Position numbers and translations under genes: made by a program. DNA of 13,386 nt, taken from contig JBBSDV010000087.1 of the NCBI GenBank assembly GCA_038240335.1, positions 1 to 13,386 of the forward strand, in the 5' to 3' direction. The notes under the pieces are model-generated. The model was not told where the DNA came from. It did not search any database and saw only the letters and a program-made list of their open reading frames with translations. Shown here piece by piece: positions 7,361 through 13,386 of this stretch; positions within the stretch are counted from its first letter, which is position 1, and every line of letters begins with the position of its first letter. This DNA comes from JBBSDV01 sp038240335. GTDB taxonomy: Bacteria; Chloroflexota; Dehalococcoidia; DSTF01; JACRBR01.

Positions 7361-7858
7361 TTATGCCTCGTCCGCGGCCTGCAGCAGAGCGAGCCGTACG
7401 TCGGGTGCGGCCGCGTCTTGCTCTCTGATCATACGCACAACGTCGGCATCCGCGCTTGCCGCGGCAGCGAGATCGGCGCCGATGGCGGGGTGATGCAGCA
7501 GCCGGTGAAACGCCTGCCGCCACTCGGCACCATGCTCACTCTCGATGCGCGGCAGCAGCGCCGGCGCGATCGCAGCGAGCAGGACATACGCGACGCGCTG
7601 CCACAGCCGCACGTCGCCCTTGCCGCAGTCATGCAGGAGCGCCGCAGCGAAGAGGGCTGAATCCTCGGCCGAGGCGGCGGCTCGCACGCGCCGGTACACC
7701 TCGATGCCGTGCTGTTGATCGCGCAGCATCATCGACTCGAAGAGCCGCTGCTGCGCCGCAGCCAGGTGCCGGTACGCATTGATGCGCTCGGCGACGGCGA
7801 CATGCGGCCGCAGCGCGCCGACGAATTGGCGTAGCCGGTGCGACGCGCGCGCAAGCAT
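7361..7858 (-). CDS. HD-domain protein, uncharacterised
   Basis: A 165-residue soluble protein with an HD-type metal-site arrangement: His50 (in 'QQHGIEVYRRV'), the His76-Asp77 pair in 'LLHDCGKGD', and His/Asp residues further on ('LLHHPAIGADL' near 120-130, 'REQD' near 150). HD proteins are mostly metal-dependent phosphohydrolases acting on nucleotides or phosphoesters; this short version has no partner domain and the substrate cannot be told. The N-terminal 40 residues are basic and helical. The ATG at 7858 overlaps the M50 stop by one base (TGATG) and the stop lies 2 nt before tyrA, so its translation appears tied to both. Arg/Ala-rich composition makes the helical ends hard to assign. HD assignment moderately sure; the biological role is unknown. 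Confidence 0.8.
   Translation of the reverse strand: MLARASHRLRQFVGALRPHVAVAERINAYRHLAAAQQRLFESMMLRDQQHGIEVYRRVRAAASAEDSALFAAALLHDCGKGDVRLWQRVAYVLLAAIAPALLPRIESEHGAEWRQAFHRLLHHPAIGADLAAAASADADVVRMIREQDAAAPDVRLALLQAADEA
7366..7369 (-). promoter_or_regulatory. Ribosome binding site deciding the tyrA start
   Basis: GAGG on the minus strand, seven bases before the ATG at 7358 and lying in the end of the HD gene. It favours 7358 over the longer open frame reaching 7523, whose extra residues are Arg/Ala-rich shadow sequence of the HD gene. Confidence 0.55.
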
Positions 7859-8559
7859 CAGCCGATGCCCGTGAAGAAGCGCACGAGCCGCACCGCGATC
7901 GGCCCGATGATCTCGGACAGCGGGTTGTAGCCGGTCGCGAATGGGATCACGAACAGCACGAGGAGCAGCGGCCCGACGCCATATCGACGCAGCTTCGCGA
8001 ATTCGTTCGCGATCGGATCCGGCAGCACGCCGAGCGCCACCTTAAAGCCATCGAGCGGCTCCAGCGGCACGAGATTGAAGGTGCCCAGGATCACGTTCAG
8101 GTACACGGCGCCCGTTAGAAACAGGCCGATGTACTCGTCGCGCCCAACGACGCCGAAGACGCTGCCGAAGGGGTTGATGTAGGGCACCCAGCCGAGCTTG
8201 ATCGGCAGCGCGAGCAAGAAGGCGGCGAGGAAGTTCGAGAGCGGCCCCGCCGCCGAGACGAGCAGCGTCGCCGTCTTCGGGCTCACCCTCAGCCCCCACG
8301 GGTTGAACTGCACCGGCTTCCCCCAGCCGAAGCCGACGAACAGCATCATTAGGGTTCCCGTCGGCTCGAGGTGGGCCAGTGGGTTGAGCGTCGTGCGGCC
8401 CTGGCTCGCCGGCGTCTTGTCGCCGAGCGAGTTCGCCATGTAGGCGTGGCATGCCTCGTGAAACCCGACGCCGACGAGCAGCGCGAAGAGCGTCGAGGCG
8501 ACCAGCACGAGAAACAGGCCGTTATCGTGCCCGATCAGGTCGCGGTGCAAAAGGATCAA
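7858..8559 (-). CDS. M50 site-2 protease family membrane metalloprotease
   Basis: Polytopic zinc peptidase of 233 residues, of the short M50 (rhomboid-like cut within the membrane) type without PDZ domain. The zinc site HEACH is at 34-38 inside the first strongly hydrophobic segment (about 13-37), and the third ligand is Asp170 in 'NLVPLEPLDG' at 162-171. Further hydrophobic segments lie at about 97-120, 143-165 and 196-212. In most relatives the last motif reads PxPPLDG; here Glu167 replaces a proline. Such proteins clip membrane anchors of regulators or act in protein quality control; the target is not evident. The start is TTG at 8559, with AAGG nine bases upstream; another in-frame TTG is at 8550, and the next ATG lies after HEACH. 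It heads the six-gene minus-strand run and overlaps the HD gene by 1 nt. Confidence 0.9.
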   Translation of the reverse strand: MILLHRDLIGHDNGLFLVLVASTLFALLVGVGFHEACHAYMANSLGDKTPASQGRTTLNPLAHLEPTGTLMMLFVGFGWGKPVQFNPWGLRVSPKTATLLVSAAGPLSNFLAAFLLALPIKLGWVPYINPFGSVFGVVGRDEYIGLFLTGAVYLNVILGTFNLVPLEPLDGFKVALGVLPDPIANEFAKLRRYGVGPLLLVLFVIPFATGYNPLSEIIGPIAVRLVRFFTGIG

Positions 8560-8643
8560 GGGCGGCTACCTTCGATTGGGAAGCGGCACGCGGGAAGCGA
8601 GAGGCGGGAACGCGCAGCATCTTCACGGCTCTCTTCGGTGCCA

Positions 8644-8649
8644 AGTCTA
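8644..8649 (-). promoter_or_regulatory. Candidate -10 box for the M50-to-gmk run
   Basis: TAGACT on the minus strand, about 85 bases before the M50 start. The same hexamer stands in front of galT on the other side of this gap. I see no good -35 box at 16-18 bases, so this is a weak candidate. Confidence 0.25.
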
Positions 8650-8884
8650 ACATGCGGCTTCGCGACTCCAGCATAGTGCCGACAGCGGCGTTCGCCGCAA
8701 CTGAACAGGATGAGACAACGCCAGGTACGAGTCCTATCGAGAGGCGGGCGGATGACGATGGAACTGGCTTGCATCGATGTCGGAGCCGCTGCGCCGGATG
8801 CGCTGGCGCGTCAGCGCACGCAGCATCGCCCAGGCTCCAATCTGTCCGGCGACGCACGTCAAGTAATTTCCCCGACCGTCGCAT

Positions 8885-8913
8885 ATTTTAGCTCCGCGCT
8901 TATTCTTTCTTAA
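8885..8913 (-). promoter_or_regulatory. Candidate promoter for the minus-strand operon
   Basis: Minus-strand TTAAGA (8913-8908), a 17-base spacer, then TAAAAT (8890-8885): a fair housekeeping-type match in an unusually AT-rich patch. Initiation near 8877 would give a leader of about 320 bases before the M50 start. No protein gene is convincing in that leader. Confidence 0.4.
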
Positions 8914-8924
8914 CACCCCGTGAC

Positions 8925-8930
8925 GATAAT
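8925..8930 (+). promoter_or_regulatory. Candidate -10 box for the short plus-strand transcript
   Basis: GATAAT, one base from the consensus -10, about 60 bases before the terminator stem. The corresponding -35 region (TTCTTT at 16 bases) is poor. It would start transcription at about 8937. Confidence 0.3.
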
Positions 8931-8936
8931 GCGTGT

Positions 8937-9038
8937 GTAAGGCATAACCAACCACGTGAAGAGCACACACGTTGTTGGGGCTTCTTCGAAGAGCCAGGAC
9001 GCGCCCCGTCACCAGACTTTCGGCGTCCTGGCTTTTTT
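8937..9038 (+). ncRNA. Candidate small structured RNA or gal leader
   Basis: About 100 bases between a GATAAT box and an intrinsic terminator, with no protein gene. Two hairpins are visible. The first pairs 8948-8958 with 8968-8978 (CCAAC-C-ACGTG against CACGT-T-GTTGG, ten pairs around one mismatch, nine-base loop). The second is the terminator stem at 8992-9033. A third possible helix, GGCT (8979-8982) with AGCC (8992-8995), would use the 5' edge of the terminator stem and so could compete with it, as in attenuators. It matches no RNA family I recognise; I considered SRP RNA, tmRNA, 6S and T-box and saw none of their signatures. The start point is a guess from the -10 box. It is either a free small RNA or the leader of galTK 250 bases downstream. 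Confidence 0.4.
8992..9038 (+). terminator. Strong intrinsic terminator
   Basis: An 11-bp perfect stem, AGCCAGGACGC (8992-9002) with GCGTCCTGGCT (9023-9033), a 20-base loop, then a run of T (9033-9038). On the opposite strand the stem is not followed by a T run, so it works for plus-strand transcription. No plus-strand protein gene precedes it in this gap. Confidence 0.85.
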
Positions 9039-9273
9039 ATGTCCGGCGAAATACGCGATGCCGACCCGTTCCAGAACATTTGGATTCGCGAGCGCGCACG
9101 GCATAGGCTCGCATCCCCTGATGCTCGCTCAGTGCTTCTGGCCTGCCGTTAGATACGAAACGCGGTTGTCAGCGTACGCCTCGATTGCCAGCGCCGTTCG
9201 GAACGCTGCACATGCACCTCGTTATGTCTCGCTCCGCGCCGGCCCCGTCCCCGACGACTCCGAAAGCAACCGC

Positions 9274-9279
9274 TAGACT
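9274..9279 (+). promoter_or_regulatory. Candidate leaderless -10 box for galTK
   Basis: TAGACT ends six bases before the galT GTG, so the expected transcription start coincides with the start codon. That is the spacing seen for leaderless genes. The -35 position (CCGACG) is poor, and no ribosome site precedes the GTG, which fits a leaderless message. Confidence 0.35.
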
Positions 9280-9285
9280 ACGACC

Positions 9286-10371
9286 GTGAAGAAGACCCGC
9301 ATCGACCGCGCCGACGGCCGCTACCTCTACTTCTACTCGTTCGACGAGCCGCCCCCAGCCATCATCCCGGTCGAACAGCAAGTTCGCGCGAACGACCACG
9401 TCGAACTGCGCTGGAACGCGCTCCTCGGCGAGCAGGTCATCGTCTCTACCGGCCGCCAGGCGCGCACGTTTCTGCCGCCGCCCGAGTATTGCCCGCTGTG
9501 CCCAACCGCCAACGCCGACGCCTTCGCCACCGAGATCCCGGCCGCAACGTACGAGGTGGTCGCCTTCGAGAATCGCTTCCCGAGCTTTCGGGCGGATGCC
9601 CCCGCCGTTGCCGGCAACTCGCCGCTTTCGCGCCGATCGCGCGCCACCGGCATCTGCGAGGTCGTGGTCTACTCCCCCCTGCACGACGCCACGCTCGCGT
9701 CGCTGCCGCTATCGGCGACGCGCCGCCTCGTCGATGTTTGGGCCGACCGATACGCGGGCCTGGCGGCGCGGGCCGAAGTCGCCTACGTGTTTATCTTCGA
9801 GAACCGCGGCAAGGAGATCGGCGTCACGCTGACCCACCCGCACGGCCAGATCTACGCCTTCCCCTTCATCCCGCCGCGTATCGAGCGAGAGCACGCCATG
9901 GCCACCGCTCACCACGCCGTCACCGGTCGATGCCTCACCTGCGACATCGTCGCCGAGGAACTCTCGCACAGCCGCCGCATCGTCGCCCAGACACCGGGAT
10001 TCGTCGCGTACGTCCCGTTCGCCGCGCGCCTACCGTACGAGGTACACATCGTCGCCGCCGCGCATCGACCATCGCTGCTCGACCTGCGTGACAGCGAGCG
10101 CGCCGGGCTCGCTACGATCGTCCGTACCGTGCAGGCCAAGTACGACAACCTCTGGGGCTTCCGGATGCCATACACGATGTCGATGCATCAACGCGCTGCG
10201 GATGGACTGGAGCGCGAAGGCGATCACTTACACATCGAGTTCGCGCCACCCTACCGGACGAAGGACAAGCTCAAGTACCTGGCTGGCGTCGAGACCGGCG
10301 CAGGCACCTTCATCAACGACACTGCGCCGGAAGAGACCGCGCGCGAGCTTCGCGACAGCTCCGGCGGATGA
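9286..10371 (+). CDS. galT: Galactose-1-phosphate uridylyltransferase
   Basis: Transfers UMP from UDP-glucose to galactose-1-phosphate in the Leloir pathway; cytosolic. The 361-residue protein has the HIT-superfamily active site THPHGQIY at 183-190, where His186 should be the residue that becomes uridylylated. Metal-site cysteines are seen as CPLC at 69-72, with a second CLTC at 216-219. The UDP-sugar region 'FENRFPSF' is at 94-101, and the C-terminal 'GDHLHIEFAPPYR' plus 'GAGTFINDTAPEE' are typical of the bacterial GalT family. The start is GTG at 9286; no ribosome site is present, and a TAGACT box six bases upstream suggests a leaderless transcript. It overlaps galK by ATGA, so the two should be co-translated. 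No galE or galM is in the window. Confidence 0.97.
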   Translation: MKKTRIDRADGRYLYFYSFDEPPPAIIPVEQQVRANDHVELRWNALLGEQVIVSTGRQARTFLPPPEYCPLCPTANADAFATEIPAATYEVVAFENRFPSFRADAPAVAGNSPLSRRSRATGICEVVVYSPLHDATLASLPLSATRRLVDVWADRYAGLAARAEVAYVFIFENRGKEIGVTLTHPHGQIYAFPFIPPRIEREHAMATAHHAVTGRCLTCDIVAEELSHSRRIVAQTPGFVAYVPFAARLPYEVHIVAAAHRPSLLDLRDSERAGLATIVRTVQAKYDNLWGFRMPYTMSMHQRAADGLEREGDHLHIEFAPPYRTKDKLKYLAGVETGAGTFINDTAPEETARELRDSSGG

Positions 10372-11603
10372 GTCACGAGCCCGACGCGCCTGGTTCTCCC
10401 GTTGCATCCGCCGCCAAACAGAGCGGCCGGCTCGACGCGCTGGTCGAGGCATTCCGACGCGAGTTCGGCGCCGCGCCAACAGGGTTTGCCGAGGCACCCG
10501 GCCGCGTCAACCTGATCGGCGAGCACGTCGACTACAACGACGGCCTCGTGCTCCCGTTCGCCATCGATCGCTCCGTCGTCGTCGCCTGGTCCCGGCGCGA
10601 CGATGATGCCGTCTGGGCCTACTCCGCCGACTACGATCAGCACTCGCGCTTCAATCTCGCAAACATCACGCGCGCTGCACCGGGAGAGTGGTCGAACTAC
10701 GCTCGCGGCGTGCTCGCTATCCTGCACGACGCGCAGTTTCCCATCGCCGGCATCAATCTCGCGATCGCCGGCGACGTACCGCGCGGCGCCGGCCTCTCGT
10801 CGTCCGCGGCGATCGAGGTCGCGATCGCCGGCGCGGTTCGCGACGCCTTCGATCTGCCGATTACCGGCGTCGAACTGGCGCGGCTCTGTCAGCGCGCTGA
10901 GAACGAGTTCGTCGGCGTCAACTCGGGCATCATGGATCAATTCGCGTCGGCGCTCTCGGAGACGGACCACGCACTGCTGATCGACTGTCGCGCGCTCGAG
11001 TACCGGGCCGTTCCGCTGCGCCTTGCCGCAGGCGGTCTCTCGATCGTCGTCGCGAACAGCGGCGTCCAGCGCGAGCTGGTCGCGAGCGCCTACAACGTCC
11101 GCCGCGCCGAGTGCGACGCGGCCGTCACGCTGCTCCGTACCCGTCTTTCGCGCCCGGATCTCCGATCGCTCCGCGACGTCTCCGCCGCCGAGATCGCGTC
11201 GCTGGAGATCGCTGCCGATGACGCCGGCATCGCACTCCATCGCGCGCGCCACGTCGTCACGGAGATCCAGCGCGTGCGCGAAGCCGCCGACGCCCTCGAT
11301 CGCGATGACTTCGCCCGCGTCGGCGCGCTGATGCGTGCCTCGCACGAAAGCCTTCGCACGGATTACGCGGTCAGCTCGCCACAACTCGACCTTCTCGTCG
11401 CGCTTGCTTCGCAGCAGGACTACGTGCGCGGCGCCCGCCTCACCGGCGCCGGCTTTGGCGGTTGCACCGTTAACCTCGTCCAGACGGACGCGCTACCTGC
11501 ATTCGGCCGCGACGTCATCGCGCCCTACCGCAACCAGACCGGCCTGCCCGCCGAGATGTACATTACTGCCGCAGGTGCCGGTCTGCGCACGCGACGCCTG
11601 TAG
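10368..11603 (+). CDS. galK: Galactokinase
   Basis: Phosphorylates galactose with ATP to galactose-1-phosphate, the substrate of the neighbouring GalT. A GHMP-family kinase of 411 residues, slightly longer than usual because of a 40-residue variable N-terminus. Visible motifs: the galactokinase signature GRVNLIGEHVDYNDG at 45-59, the phosphate-binding loop PRGAGLSSSAA at 138-148, GIMDQFASAL at 187-196 with Asp190 as the likely catalytic base, and LTGAGFGGC near 358-366. The ATG at 10368 overlaps the galT stop (ATGA), and no separate ribosome site is needed. The N-terminal extension is Ala/Pro-rich and uninformative. Function is secure; whether other sugars are used cannot be said. Confidence 0.97.
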   Translation: MSHEPDAPGSPVASAAKQSGRLDALVEAFRREFGAAPTGFAEAPGRVNLIGEHVDYNDGLVLPFAIDRSVVVAWSRRDDDAVWAYSADYDQHSRFNLANITRAAPGEWSNYARGVLAILHDAQFPIAGINLAIAGDVPRGAGLSSSAAIEVAIAGAVRDAFDLPITGVELARLCQRAENEFVGVNSGIMDQFASALSETDHALLIDCRALEYRAVPLRLAAGGLSIVVANSGVQRELVASAYNVRRAECDAAVTLLRTRLSRPDLRSLRDVSAAEIASLEIAADDAGIALHRARHVVTEIQRVREAADALDRDDFARVGALMRASHESLRTDYAVSSPQLDLLVALASQQDYVRGARLTGAGFGGCTVNLVQTDALPAFGRDVIAPYRNQTGLPAEMYITAAGAGLRTRRL

Positions 11604-11809
11604 CAGGCGGGTGAACAATTGCTGCTCCGTCCGTGGCGGCGCAGGCTCTCGGCCAGCGTTTCGTAATCGTCGCGAACTGGCCGCGTGAAATCGGCCCAAA
11701 CGGAGCCTGGCGGAAAAAGACAAAACTGTCCAAACGAATACATCACGACGGCCTCTTCGAAGCTATTTTTCGCCCTCACCGTCGTCTTCCACGCACGGCG
11801 TGACGCACC

Positions 11810-11815
11810 TACAAT
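11810..11815 (+). promoter_or_regulatory. Candidate -10 box for dapL
   Basis: TACAAT, one base from consensus, 38 bases before the dapL ATG. The -35 position at 17 bases is TTCCAC, a poor match. It implies a leader of about 30 bases and transcription separate from galTK. Confidence 0.35.
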
Positions 11816-11853
11816 GCCACCACCGCAACGCGCCGCATGAAACGAGAACACCG

Positions 11854-13020
11854 ATGAAGTTCGCTGACCGCATCGAGAAGCTGCCTCCCTACCTTTTTGC
11901 ACAGATCAGCAAGAAGGTTGCGGCGAAGAAGGCCGAGGGCATCGACGTCATCTCCTTCGGCATCGGCGATCCCGACCTCGAGACGCCGCCGCATATCATC
12001 GACGCCCTCTGCGATGCCGCTCGCGAATCAGCGAACCACCGGTATCCGGAGACCGAAGGGCTTCCCGACTTCCGTCAGGCGGTCGCCGGCTGGTACGAGC
12101 GTCGGTTCGGCGTCGCACTCGATCCCGCGAAGGAAGTGATGTCGCTCATCGGCTCGAAGGAAGGCATCGGCCACATCGCCCTGTGTTTCATCGACCCCGG
12201 CGATATCGCGCTCGTCCCCGATCCCGCCTACCCCGTCTATGAGATCGGCACGATGTTCGCCGGCGGCGAGTCGTATCACCTGCCACTGCTCGAGAAGAGC
12301 GGCTTCCTGCCCGACCTCGACGCCGTGCCGCCGGAGATCGCCCGCCGCGCGAAGCTGCTTTGGCTCAACTACCCGAACAACCCCACCGGCGCGATCGCCG
12401 GCATCGACTTCTTCGAGCGCGCGGTCGCCTTCGCGAAGCAGTACGACATCGCGATTTGCCACGACGGCCCTTACAGCGAGGTGGCCTACGACGGATATGC
12501 GCCGGTGAGCTTCCTCCAAGCGCGCGGCGCTCGCGACGTCGGCATCGAGTTCCACTCGCTCTCGAAGAGCTACAACATGACCGGCTGGCGCATCGGCATG
12601 GCCGTCGGCAATCCTCGGATCATCGACGCCTTGATGCGGGTCAAGTCGAACCTCGACTCAGGCGCGTCGCAGGCGATCCAGCGAATGGCGATTGCCGCAC
12701 TCGAAGGGCCGCAGGAGTCGATCGGCGAGCACAACGCGATCTACCAGCGGCGTCGCGATAAGGTCGTCGCCGCGCTGCGCCACCTCGGCCTCGAAGTGAC
12801 ACCGCCGAAAGCGAGCCTCTACGTCTGGGCGAAGGTGCCGGCCGGCATCACCAGCGCCGCGTTCGCGGAGCGCCTGCTCGACGAAGCGGCGGTCATCGTC
12901 ACCCCCGGCAACGGCTACGGCGCGCACGGCGAAGGCTACGTCCGCCTCTCGCTGACGCTGCCCGACGATCGAGTCGACGAGGGCCTCGCTCGTATCGCCA
13001 AGGTGCCGGCGCTCGTCTAA
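11854..13020 (+). CDS. dapL: LL-diaminopimelate aminotransferase-like (DapL type)
   Basis: PLP-dependent class I/II aminotransferase of 388 residues. The DapL reaction turns tetrahydrodipicolinate directly into LL-diaminopimelate with glutamate as donor, feeding lysine and peptidoglycan. Landmarks: 'LPPYLFAQI' at 10-18, 'FGIGDPDLETP' at 35-45, 'HRYPETEGL' at 62-70, 'GSKEGIGHIAL' at 100-110, 'YPNNPTG' at 173-179, Asp204 in 'CHDGPYSE', and 'SLSKSYNMTGWRIG' at 235-248 with Lys238 as the PLP lysine. This pattern is very close to the DapL proteins I remember from Moorella-like and Chloroflexota genomes. The ATG at 11854 is chosen because the family N-terminus begins there; the frame is open to 11800 but that part is unrelated. 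The nearest relatives also include other aspartate-type aminotransferases, so the substrate is inferred. Transcribed alone, 250 bp after galK. Confidence 0.88.
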   Translation: MKFADRIEKLPPYLFAQISKKVAAKKAEGIDVISFGIGDPDLETPPHIIDALCDAARESANHRYPETEGLPDFRQAVAGWYERRFGVALDPAKEVMSLIGSKEGIGHIALCFIDPGDIALVPDPAYPVYEIGTMFAGGESYHLPLLEKSGFLPDLDAVPPEIARRAKLLWLNYPNNPTGAIAGIDFFERAVAFAKQYDIAICHDGPYSEVAYDGYAPVSFLQARGARDVGIEFHSLSKSYNMTGWRIGMAVGNPRIIDALMRVKSNLDSGASQAIQRMAIAALEGPQESIGEHNAIYQRRRDKVVAALRHLGLEVTPPKASLYVWAKVPAGITSAAFAERLLDEAAVIVTPGNGYGAHGEGYVRLSLTLPDDRVDEGLARIAKVPALV

Positions 13021-13087
13021 GCGCTAGCAGCGCCATCGCCACGGTTTGCTCGCCCTCCCTCGACGAAGCTGGGGCGGCGGGCAGCGA

Positions 13088-13117
13088 GAGGCCGCGTCGG
13101 CGTGACGCAGGCCCCTC
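13088..13117. terminator. GC-rich hairpin between convergent genes
   Basis: GAGG, GCC and GCGTC pair with GACGC, GGC and CCTC around a five-base loop, with small bulges. It lies between the stops of dapL and the convergent HtpX-like gene. There is no T run on either strand, so if it terminates transcription it is not a classical intrinsic site. Confidence 0.3.
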
Positions 13118-13139
13118 GGTGGTCGCAGACTCGTGGTGT

Positions 13140-13386
13140 TTAGATGCCGGTGCGGGACATCTGCCGCAGGCGGGCGATACGCTCCTCGATCGGCGGGTGG
13201 GTGCTGAACAGCCCGGAGAACTTCGCTCCGCGCAGTCCGGCCAGAGGGTTGACGATGTACATGTGGGCCGCCGCCGGGTTGACTTGCATCGGCCGCATCA
13301 CGACGCCCTGCTCAAGCTTCGCCAGCGCGTCGGCCAGCGCATCGGGGTCGTGCGTCGTCTTCGCGCCCGTGTGATCGGCTTCGTAC
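13140..13386 (-). CDS. htpX: HtpX-like M48 membrane metalloprotease (C-terminal fragment)
   Basis: Only the last 81 residues are in the window; the 5' part runs off the right edge. The fragment begins 'YEADHTGAKTTHDPDAL', the stretch following the third zinc ligand in M48 proteases (the REY/F-x-AD motif, whose Glu is just outside). It goes on to 'ALAKLEQGV', 'NPAAAHMYIVNPLAGL', 'FSGLFSTHPPIEERIARLR', the family's characteristic C-terminal block, and stops with TAA at 13142-13140. HtpX-type proteins are membrane-bound zinc proteases that degrade misfolded membrane proteins. The HExxH motif and membrane segments are not visible here. The gene is convergent with dapL. Family call is firm; the exact subfamily name is by resemblance. 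Confidence 0.88.
   Translation of the reverse strand, partial: YEADHTGAKTTHDPDALADALAKLEQGVVMRPMQVNPAAAHMYIVNPLAGLRGAKFSGLFSTHPPIEERIARLRQMSRTGI

Larger units (their letters stand above)
8560..9285. other. 726-bp divergent intergenic region
   Basis: Separates the minus-strand M50 operon from the plus-strand galTK genes. The M50-proximal half (8560-8880) shows no convincing gene, only candidate minus-strand promoter elements. An AT-rich patch at 8881-8930 holds promoter-like boxes on both strands. Then comes the hairpin-rich plus-strand segment ending at the terminator (to 9038). From 9040 to 9270 I see nothing I can name, except the galT -10 box at its end. Short open frames here are Arg/Ser-rich and overlap the promoter elements, so I treat them as chance. 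Confidence 0.7.

Noticed and set aside
7359..7523. N-terminal extension of TyrA by 55 residues
   Set aside because: The extension is Arg/Ala-rich shadow of the HD gene; the Rossmann motif and ribosome site mark 7358 as the start.
8522..8884. A 120-codon minus-strand open frame in the gap before the M50 gene
   Set aside because: Low-complexity, overlaps the M50 start and abuts the predicted -10 box, with no ribosome site or recognisable domain.
8929..8940. ATG-CGT-GTG-TAA as a three-codon leader peptide in front of the terminator
   Set aside because: It overlaps the GATAAT box, so a transcript from that promoter would not contain its ATG; four codons also arise easily by chance.
10251..11384. 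A 377-codon open frame on the minus strand, antisense to galK
   Set aside because: galK on the plus strand has all kinase motifs; the antisense frame is a by-product of GC-rich codon use and shows no family resemblance.
11525..11902. A 125-codon minus-strand open frame spanning the galK end and the galK-dapL gap
   Set aside because: It overlaps the end of galK and the start of dapL, has no domain, and its start has no ribosome site. The gap otherwise shows only the dapL -10 candidate.
13021..13033. Hairpin GCGCT-AGC-AGCGC directly after the dapL stop as a terminator
   Set aside because: Only five pairs and no T run; too weak to call.

Overview
This is a GC-rich, gene-dense bacterial window with strong G/C preference at third codon positions. 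It holds ordinary chromosomal metabolism. I see no integrase, transposase, phage gene, tRNA, rRNA or CRISPR array. The gene mix points to Chloroflexota (possibly the Dehalococcoidia side): a RemA-type regulator next to guanylate kinase, an LL-diaminopimelate aminotransferase of the DapL type, TTG/GTG starts, and a gmk P-loop reading GPSGVGKD. That placement is inference from gene content and remembered family sequences, not from a search.

Layout. (1) 1-1510, minus strand: a cytochrome P450 cut by the left edge, with a small HNH-nuclease-like protein upstream of it. (2) 1742-4012, plus strand: a glycogen-debranching-type amylo-alpha-1,6-glucosidase, divergent from the HNH gene. (3) 4055-8559, minus strand: a tight six-gene run read in the order M50 site-2 protease, HD-domain protein, tyrA, aroA, remA, gmk. 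The first four genes overlap or nearly touch (1-nt overlap, 2-nt gap, 4-nt overlap), so they look translationally coupled. tyrA and aroA are aromatic amino acid steps, gmk is nucleotide metabolism, and remA-gmk is a pairing known from Firmicutes. (4) 8560-9285: a 726-bp divergent region without a protein gene. It holds candidate minus-strand promoters for the six-gene run and, on the plus strand, a short structured segment ending in a very clear intrinsic terminator. (5) 9286-11603, plus strand: galT-galK with an ATGA overlap, two Leloir-pathway steps; galT looks leaderless. (6) 11854-13020, plus strand: dapL, the one-step route to LL-diaminopimelate for lysine and peptidoglycan. (7) 13140-13386, minus strand: the C-terminal end of an HtpX-like M48 membrane protease, convergent with dapL and cut by the right edge.

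I did not find an obviously new multi-gene system. The best lead is the terminator-ended segment at about 8937-9038: no plus-strand protein gene lies between it and the divergent operon, so the terminator must serve either a small RNA or a gal-operon leader. Secondary leads are residue-level departures in Gmk (Asp after the P-loop Lys), RemA (His at a position that is Arg in Bacillus), TyrA (Arg where NAD-specific enzymes carry Asp) and the debranching enzyme, plus an uncharacterised HD protein coupled to a membrane protease and tyrA.
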